This document shows, piece after piece, positions 59,382-64,000 of a stretch of DNA of 64,000 nt (the stretch's first letter is position 1; each line of letters begins with the position of its first letter). Under the pieces are notes generated by a model that was given only the letters and a program-made list of their open reading frames with translations, made no database searches and was not told where the DNA came from. This DNA comes from Candidatus Rokuibacteriota bacterium. Lineage in GTDB: Bacteria > Methylomirabilota > Methylomirabilia > Rokubacteriales > CSP1-6. The stretch spans positions 51,972 to 115,971 of the forward strand of contig QHTB01000133.1 in assembly GCA_003220615.1 (NCBI GenBank), given 5' to 3'. Both the position numbers and the translations under genes were made by a program.

Positions 59382-60158
59382 TCACTCCGCGAGCCATCCA
59401 CCGTCCACGGCGAGCACGTGGCCGGTGATGCTGTCGGCCGCCGGCGAGGCCAGGAAGAGGAGCGCCCCCACGACGTCGTCGGGCTCGAGGACGCGCCCGA
59501 GTGGGGTCCGCGCGAGCAGGCGGGCGCGGTACTCCTCGTCGTCCACGCGCGCCCGAGTCATCTCCGTGCGGACGTGGGTCGGCGCAACCGCGTTGACGCG
59601 GATGCCTTCGGCCGCCCACTCGATGGCGAGCGCCCGGGTGAGGCCGACCACCCCGCTCTTGGTCGCGGCGTAGGGTGAGGCGGCGTGGAGGGCGGGACCA
59701 ACGAGGCCGTAGATCGACGCGACGTTGACGATCCGGCCGCCCCCGTGGCCGCGCATGACCCGCGCTGCGGCCTGCGAGCACAGGAACACGCCGGTGAGGT
59801 TGACGCGCACCACGCGCTCCCACTCCTCGAGCGTGATCGCGTCGGTCGCCTTGACCACATTCACGCCGGCATTGTTGATCAGGACGTCGAGCCGGCCGCC
59901 GCCGAAGCGGGCGGCCTGCGCGATCCCGGTCTCTACGCTGATGGCCGAGCCGACGTCGAGGCCGATGGCGCAGGCCTGGCCACCGGTGGCGGCGATGCCG
60001 TCGGCGACGGACTTGGCCGAGGCCTCGTCGACGTCGGCGACGATCACACGCGCGCCGGCATCCGCGAAGGCTTCCGCCGTCGCCCGTCCGATCCCGCGCC
60101 CGGCCCCGGTCACCAGGCACGTCCGGCCCGTCACGTCGAAGCGTGCCCTTGCCACCAT
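59382..60158 (-). CDS. SDR-family oxidoreductase 3, first gene of the minus-strand catabolic operon
   Basis: 258 residues from ATG 60158. TGAGRGIGRATAEAF, INNAGVNVV, Ser in NVASIYGLV and YAATKSGV give a complete classical SDR. LAVDGGWL closes the protein. A sigma70-like promoter ends seven bases before the probable transcript start, leaving a leader of only a few bases, and no Shine-Dalgarno site is seen. The open frame upstream of the ATG extends into the divergent gap and is not coding. Confidence 0.87.
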   Translation of the reverse strand: MVARARFDVTGRTCLVTGAGRGIGRATAEAFADAGARVIVADVDEASAKSVADGIAATGGQACAIGLDVGSAISVETGIAQAARFGGGRLDVLINNAGVNVVKATDAITLEEWERVVRVNLTGVFLCSQAAARVMRGHGGGRIVNVASIYGLVGPALHAASPYAATKSGVVGLTRALAIEWAAEGIRVNAVAPTHVRTEMTRARVDDEEYRARLLARTPLGRVLEPDDVVGALLFLASPAADSITGHVLAVDGGWLAE

Positions 60159-60171
60159 GATCGGGCTCGCT

Positions 60172-60200
60172 ATTAGGGGCGACACTGGGCCACCTGTCAA
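60172..60200 (-). promoter_or_regulatory. Promoter of the minus-strand catabolic operon
   Basis: On the minus strand TTGACA (60200-60195) is followed after 17 bases by CCTAAT (60177-60172). Transcription would begin near 60165, about seven bases before the ATG at 60158, so the mRNA may be nearly leaderless. Confidence 0.5.
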
Positions 60201-60279
60201 GGCCGCCGCGCCTGAATATCTGGCGATCGACCGCCGTCGGACATAAATCCTCGAGCGCGCGCGATCTGGAGGTGCCGCG

Positions 60280-61086
60280 ATGAACAGCACGGTGGCGCTT
60301 CTCGTCGTCATGACGATCACGTTCGTCTTCACTTCCTTCGCCCACTCCGCTCCTGGCGAACCTCGACTCGTGCAAGGAGTCCTGGAGTGGCCGGCCAGGC
60401 TGACCGCCGAGCCCTTCATCGTGGTCCACACCGAGGACGGGCGGTGGTATTACGCCGAGATCAAGACCGCGAAGCACCTGGAGTCAGCTCCGCTGACCTC
60501 GGGCATGCGCGTGAGCATCCTGGGCACCGAGGCGAAGAACCCGTACGAGATCAACGCCATCGCCCTCGGCTCGGGGGATGCCGCCGCCCTGGCGATGGCG
60601 CTGATGCCGCTCGTCAATCCGACGGCAGCCGCATCGGCTCCCCCACCTCCACCACCGAGCCCGTCCAAATCTGCGGCGACGGAGTCCGCCCAGACGGCGA
60701 AGGCAGTGACCAGGCCAGAGGTGGCCATGGCGCCGGCGCCGCCGGTCAGGCCACCCCAGCCGCCGGCTCCCGACGCACCGCCGCCAGCCAAGCCTCAGTC
60801 TGACGGAACCACGTCTTCCCCGGGCTCGCCCGATTCACCGCGCATGGCAGAGCTGAGAGGCACCGTCAAGATCATGGCCGGAAACTGGGCCGTCGTGCAG
60901 GCCGCGGACGGACAGATCGTGCTGGTCGATCTCTCGGCCCTCAGCAGTGGAGCCTCATCGCTCAAGGCCGGGTCGTCGATCGCCGTATACGGGACGCCGG
61001 GTGATCAGAAGTTCCAGGCCATGGGCCTCATCCAGCCGGACAATCGACCACCGGCCAAACCAGTGACCGTGCCCCCGCGACGCTGA
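60280..61086 (+). CDS. Exported protein with two OB-like modules and a Pro-rich linker
   Basis: 268 residues from ATG 60280; GGAGG seven bases upstream. Sec signal (VALLVVMTITFVFTSFAHSAP), then a small beta module (VVHTEDGRWYYAEIKTAKH, GMRVSILGTEAKNPYEINAIAL). A ~70-residue Pro/Ala/Ser linker follows, and a second similar module (LRGTVKIMAGNWAVVQAADGQIVLVDLS, GSSIAVYGTPGDQKFQAMGLIQP). The repeated module looks like a short OB/SH3-like fold. No family assigned; likely periplasmic. Confidence 0.7.
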   Translation: MNSTVALLVVMTITFVFTSFAHSAPGEPRLVQGVLEWPARLTAEPFIVVHTEDGRWYYAEIKTAKHLESAPLTSGMRVSILGTEAKNPYEINAIALGSGDAAALAMALMPLVNPTAAASAPPPPPPSPSKSAATESAQTAKAVTRPEVAMAPAPPVRPPQPPAPDAPPPAKPQSDGTTSSPGSPDSPRMAELRGTVKIMAGNWAVVQAADGQIVLVDLSALSSGASSLKAGSSIAVYGTPGDQKFQAMGLIQPDNRPPAKPVTVPPRR

Positions 61087-61096
61087 ACTCACGGCC

Positions 61097-61537
61097 ATGA
61101 GTGGATCACCCCGCGACCGCCTCTCGGAAACTTCCGTCAGCGTGAACGTCCTGGCGATCGTGATGACCCTCCTTGGATCGGTGGCGAGCGCCCCGGCCCA
61201 GAACTTCGGGATGGGGGAAGGGACGACGTACTTCACGATCGACTGGGAACGCGGCCAGTACCGAGGCAAGCCCTCCGTGCGAGGCTACATCGCCAACCAC
61301 TGGGGCCTGGCGGCCACCGATCTCCGCCTGAAAGTGGAAGGGCTCGACGTTGCCGGAGCCGTCACCTCCACGACTATCGACCGGATTCCCGGCGACGTGG
61401 CACCAGGCTCGCGGGCCTATTTCGAGGTCCTGGCCCCACCGGCGCCGAGCTACCGTCTGTCGGTGATGACGTACACCTGGGTCGACGGTGGAGGTGGCGG
61501 GGGTGGGGGTGGCGGCGGCGGGGGCGGGGGGATGTAA
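61097..61537 (+). CDS. Small exported protein ending in a polyglycine tract
   Basis: 146 residues from ATG 61097, ten bases after the previous stop, so probably cotranscribed. The signal-like stretch (VNVLAIVMTLLGSVASAPAQ) is preceded by 16 polar residues, so a later start is possible. The mature part is a ~90-residue beta domain (GKPSVRGYIANHWGLAATDLRLKVEGLDVAG, RAYFEVLAPPAPSYRLSVMTY) resembling FxLYD-type domains. The C-terminus is DG followed by about 15 glycines and a methionine. Confidence 0.65.
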   Translation: MSGSPRDRLSETSVSVNVLAIVMTLLGSVASAPAQNFGMGEGTTYFTIDWERGQYRGKPSVRGYIANHWGLAATDLRLKVEGLDVAGAVTSTTIDRIPGDVAPGSRAYFEVLAPPAPSYRLSVMTYTWVDGGGGGGGGGGGGGGGM

Positions 61538-61552
61538 CGTGCTCGGGTAGCG

Positions 61553-61927
61553 TCAGGCAACTGCGCGCTTGAGATGCGCGCGGACTGTGGCAATGAGCTC
61601 GTTGGGGAGGCAAGGCTTCGTCAGATAGGCATCGCAGCCGGCATGCTCGGCGCTCTCCCGAACTCCCGGCACGATGTGGGCAGTGACGACGACGATCGGG
61701 ATGCCGCGCGTCTCGGGATCCGATTTCAGGCGCCGGCACACCTCCCACCCGTCGAGCTTCGGCATCGCGAGATCGAGCACGACGACGTCCGGGCGAAGGA
61801 CATGAACCATCTCGATGGCCCGCTCACCGCTTGCCGCTTCGTGAACGACGAAGCCGGCGGTACTGAGCGCCAGCTCGTAGATCTCGCGCTGGGAATCGTG
61901 ATCGTCAACCAGGACTACCGTGGCCAT
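61553..61927 (-). CDS. Stand-alone response-regulator receiver domain protein
   Basis: 124 residues from ATG 61927. A complete receiver domain only: acidic pair VDDHDS near 8-11, phospho-acceptor Asp in VVLDLAMPKLDGWE near 52, Thr in VVVTAH and Lys in YLTKPC. There is no output domain, so it acts through protein contacts, like CheY or a phosphorelay shuttle. No kinase is adjacent. Confidence 0.9.
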   Translation of the reverse strand: MATVVLVDDHDSQREIYELALSTAGFVVHEAASGERAIEMVHVLRPDVVVLDLAMPKLDGWEVCRRLKSDPETRGIPIVVVTAHIVPGVRESAEHAGCDAYLTKPCLPNELIATVRAHLKRAVA

Positions 61928-61989
61928 CTCGCTAGCAGAACGATCCGACAGGTATCTCGACGATTCAAGACGGAAAAAGTTTTCTCAGC

Positions 61990-62064
61990 TGGAGCCGGGG
62001 GCGGGAGTCGAACCCGCGACCTACTGATTACGAATCAGTTGCTCTGCCTCTGAGCTACCCCGGC
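61990..62064 (-). tRNA. tRNA-Thr (anticodon CGT), CCA encoded
   Basis: The minus strand folds as a full cloverleaf: acceptor GCCGGGG/CCCCGGC, D stem GCTC/GAGC, anticodon stem ACTGA/TCAGT with loop TTCGTAA (anticodon CGT), and T stem GCGGG/CCCGC with TTCGACT. Discriminator T is followed by an encoded CCA at 61992-61990. Body 72 bases plus CCA. Confidence 0.97.
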
Positions 62065-62224
62065 TCGCGTCGTTGATGCTATCAGCTAACTACGCGTCAG
62101 CCAACAGATCGTCGATCGTTCGAGCTGCGCCGAGAAGGCTCGGTTAGGCCTTCGCCGTCTTGAACGGCCCGTGGACGTGGCCAGCGGCGAGATCCTCGAG
62201 GCCGCGCCCGAGCTTGCGGTGATC

Positions 62225-62401
62225 TTACCTGCGCAGGACGTCGGTCACCGTCAGGAGTAAGGTGACGAGCGCCTTCTTCACGCCGTGAGGCAGTACCCGC
62301 GCCAGTGCGCGGGTCGGAGGTGACGCGAGAAGGGTGATCTTGTGTGCGGCGTTTTCGAGGGTGCTCGGTCCGTTTAGCTCCTCGCAGTCTTCGCAGGTCA
62401 T
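62225..62401 (-). CDS. Small protein with a CxxC start motif
   Basis: 58 residues from ATG 62401, with GGAGG seven bases upstream. It begins TCEDCEELNGP (one CxxC pair) and continues as an amphipathic helix-rich stretch ending in LVTLLLTVTDVLRR. No family recognised; it could bind metal through the cysteines or sit at the membrane. Confidence 0.5.
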   Translation of the reverse strand: MTCEDCEELNGPSTLENAAHKITLLASPPTRALARVLPHGVKKALVTLLLTVTDVLRR

Positions 62402-62536
62402 CGCGGCACCTCCACCGAGACCAAGGAAGGAACGGATCAAACAACAGTAGCTCCTCCTCGCCGCCTGACGCGAATTTTCCCCTGCGATCTTCGGAGTCGC
62501 CCGACCGTCGGAGGAGGCCGGCGGCCGGGCGCGCCC

Positions 62537-64000
62537 TCAAGCGGCGGTGAGGATCTCCTGCGCGGCGCGCACGCCGGATGCGAGCGCGCCCTGCGTCCAC
62601 CCCGGCCACGCCGAGGCGTGCTCGCCAGCGAAGTGCAGGCGGCCCTCCGGCCGCGCGATGTGGGGCAGCAGGGAGCGCATCTGGCCTGGTCGGAACCACG
62701 CGTAGGCGCCGCGGGCCCACGGGTCCTCGTCCCAGCACTTCGAGGCGCCGCGCTCGAAGTGCCGACGGATCTCGGGGTACACGTGGTCGACGTAGGACAG
62801 CGCGTAGTCGATCCGCTCCTGAGGCGCCATGTTTGTCATCGCCCGCGCTGGCGGCCCCGCCGTGTAGCACTCGAGGATGCCGCGCGGGCCCGGCTGGTTC
62901 AGCGTGGGCTCGAAAATCCACTTCACGGGCAGGTCGGTGCTGGCCGACGTGGGCAGCTCCTCGTCAACCCAGAATCTGTGGTTGGCCTGGAGGTACACGC
63001 GAGCCACCGAGGTGTACGGCAGCTCGTCGATCGCCTGCCGCTTGGTCGGGGTGAGCCCCGGTCCGACGTCGAGCCGGCGCAGCACCGAGAACGGGATGGC
63101 GACGATGACGTGATCCGCCGTGAGCGTCTGGTGCTCACCGCGGCGCTCCACCACCACGCGCGCCCCGCGCTCGCCGGGCGTGACCTGCACGACCGGCGAG
63201 TTGTAGTGGATGCGGTGACCGAGGACTGACGCGAACGCGCGCGGCAGCCGGTCGTTGCCGCCCTTGATGGAGAACGTCTGGTGGGGCGTCTGGCTGAGCG
63301 CGAGATCACGGACGAGGAGCAGCGCCGAGTAGCTCTCGAGGCCGTCACCGAGGAGGTCGAAGTAGCCGACGCCAAGCAGCGCGATGGCGCCCGGCGAGGC
63401 GCCCCGTGCGGCGAGGAACTCGGCACCGTTCATCCGATCGAGACGCTCGACGCGCGGATCGGTGGGCCAGTCCGGCGTAGAGGGATCGCCGAGATCATGG
63501 AGGGCGTCGCCCACGTACTTCTTCCAGATGCCGGAGTAGCCGAGCTGCGCCTCTTCGTCGGTGAGCGGGAACGGCCACGTGGGGTTGCCGCCTCGCCCGA
63601 ACCGGATCAGTCGACCGCGGACGTGGTAGAGCTTCCCGGCCGCCCGCTCCACCACCGGGACGAGCGGGAGGCCGAACTCGCGACAGTAGCCCATCGTAAG
63701 TTCGTGGTTGTCGGGCAGGAAGACCGCGCCCTCTTCCGTGTGGAGGCCGTCCGAGAACGGCTCCCGCAGGGTGTGGACGCGGCCTCCGGGCCGGTCGCGC
63801 GCCTCAAGCACGGCGACCTCGACACCCGCGCGAGTGAGTTCGTGAGCAGCGGCGAGTCCCGCCAGCCCAGCACCCACGACGATGACGCGAGCAGCAGGCG
63901 ATCCAGAGCCCGCACTGACGCTCGTCCGAGGCGGTGGCGTGCATCCGGCGAGGGGTGCCAGAGCCATCACGCCATGACGGAGGAAGCCGCGTCGCTTCAT
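62537..64000 (-). CDS. Flavin-dependent amine oxidase, exported/lipoprotein-type signal
   Basis: 487 residues; the ATG is the last three bases of the window. The N-terminus KRRGFLRHGVMALAPLAGC combines a basic, Tat-like start with a lipobox-like LAGC, so membrane anchoring is possible. The FAD site VIVVGAGLAGLAAAHEL with the EARDRPGGRVHT motif lies near 39-78, and the C-terminal RLHFAGEHASAWPGWTQGALASG is the second flavin motif of monoamine oxidases. It would oxidise an amine or amino acid. It is monocistronic as far as visible. Confidence 0.88.
   Translation of the reverse strand: MKRRGFLRHGVMALAPLAGCTPPPRTSVSAGSGSPAARVIVVGAGLAGLAAAHELTRAGVEVAVLEARDRPGGRVHTLREPFSDGLHTEEGAVFLPDNHELTMGYCREFGLPLVPVVERAAGKLYHVRGRLIRFGRGGNPTWPFPLTDEEAQLGYSGIWKKYVGDALHDLGDPSTPDWPTDPRVERLDRMNGAEFLAARGASPGAIALLGVGYFDLLGDGLESYSALLLVRDLALSQTPHQTFSIKGGNDRLPRAFASVLGHRIHYNSPVVQVTPGERGARVVVERRGEHQTLTADHVIVAIPFSVLRRLDVGPGLTPTKRQAIDELPYTSVARVYLQANHRFWVDEELPTSASTDLPVKWIFEPTLNQPGPRGILECYTAGPPARAMTNMAPQERIDYALSYVDHVYPEIRRHFERGASKCWDEDPWARGAYAWFRPGQMRSLLPHIARPEGRLHFAGEHASAWPGWTQGALASGVRAAQEILTAA

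Noticed and set aside
62097..62921. Minus-strand frame over the end of the amine oxidase gene
   Set aside because: Overlaps a well-supported gene in another frame and is strongly Arg/Ala-rich; a shadow.
1..64000. CRISPR arrays, insertion sequences or phage genes
   Set aside because: No regularly spaced repeats, transposase or phage structural gene was seen on either strand.

Overview
The window is strongly GC-rich bacterial chromosome with tightly packed genes, frequent GTG starts and many 1-4 base stop/start overlaps. A Wza/Wzc-type polysaccharide export apparatus implies a Gram-negative, two-membrane cell. The mix of biotin-dependent carboxylase subunits, NMT1/SsuA-like ABC importers, lipid-transfer thiolases with DUF35 partners and amidohydrolases resembles uncultured lineages such as Candidatus Rokubacteria (Methylomirabilota) or some Deltaproteobacteria. 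That placement is inference; no marker gene in the window settles it.

Region 1 (1-26.1 kb, all minus strand) is one long exopolysaccharide operon read from right to left. It starts with a Wza-like export protein, an ExeA/XrtA-type ATPase, a degenerate HD-GYP protein and a 1058-residue Wzz/tyrosine-kinase protein carrying an unusual C-terminal TM-linker-SPOR extension. An O-antigen-ligase/polymerase-type membrane protein and a KdsC-like phosphatase follow, then seven glycosyltransferase genes (one of them a GT4-methyltransferase fusion), two separate methyltransferases, an asparagine-synthase-type amidotransferase, a PHP-like membrane protein, a WbqC-like protein, a PIG-L deacetylase, a DegT aminotransferase and a WecA/MraY-type priming transferase. 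The last gene is a DUF2062 protein cut by the left edge. Most junctions overlap, which suggests translational coupling.

Region 2 (26.1-37 kb) is mixed and less ordered. It holds an HtrA/DegQ protease with a near-consensus sigma70 promoter divergent from the polysaccharide operon, a cytidylate-kinase-like/BON fusion, an orphan GvpL/F-like gas-vesicle protein, an 18-repeat TPR protein, a 2OG-Fe(II) oxygenase-like protein, a DUF1614 membrane protein, small secreted or hypothetical proteins and a DUF1059 protein. It also contains two gene remnants (a methyltransferase with its middle missing and the C-terminal end of a receiver domain) and about 0.65 kb with no convincing gene.

Region 3 (37.2-60.2 kb) is a catabolic island of two convergent operons. 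The plus-strand operon runs from an IclR regulator through a CMD-like protein, acyl-CoA ligase, amidohydrolase, biotin carboxyl carrier protein, biotin carboxylase, a PycB-like carboxyltransferase, a DUF35/thiolase pair, an ADP-forming acyl-CoA synthetase and an SBP/permease/ATPase importer whose ATPase gene is broken. The minus-strand operon holds three SDR dehydrogenases, two further PycB-like carboxyltransferases, a LarA-like protein and a complete SBP/permease/ATPase importer. Together they look like uptake, CoA activation, carboxylation and aldol or thiolytic cleavage of an organic acid whose identity cannot be read from the sequence.

Region 4 (60.2-64 kb) has two small exported proteins, a stand-alone receiver-domain protein, tRNA-Thr(CGT), a small cysteine-containing protein and a flavin amine oxidase whose start codon ends exactly at the right edge.
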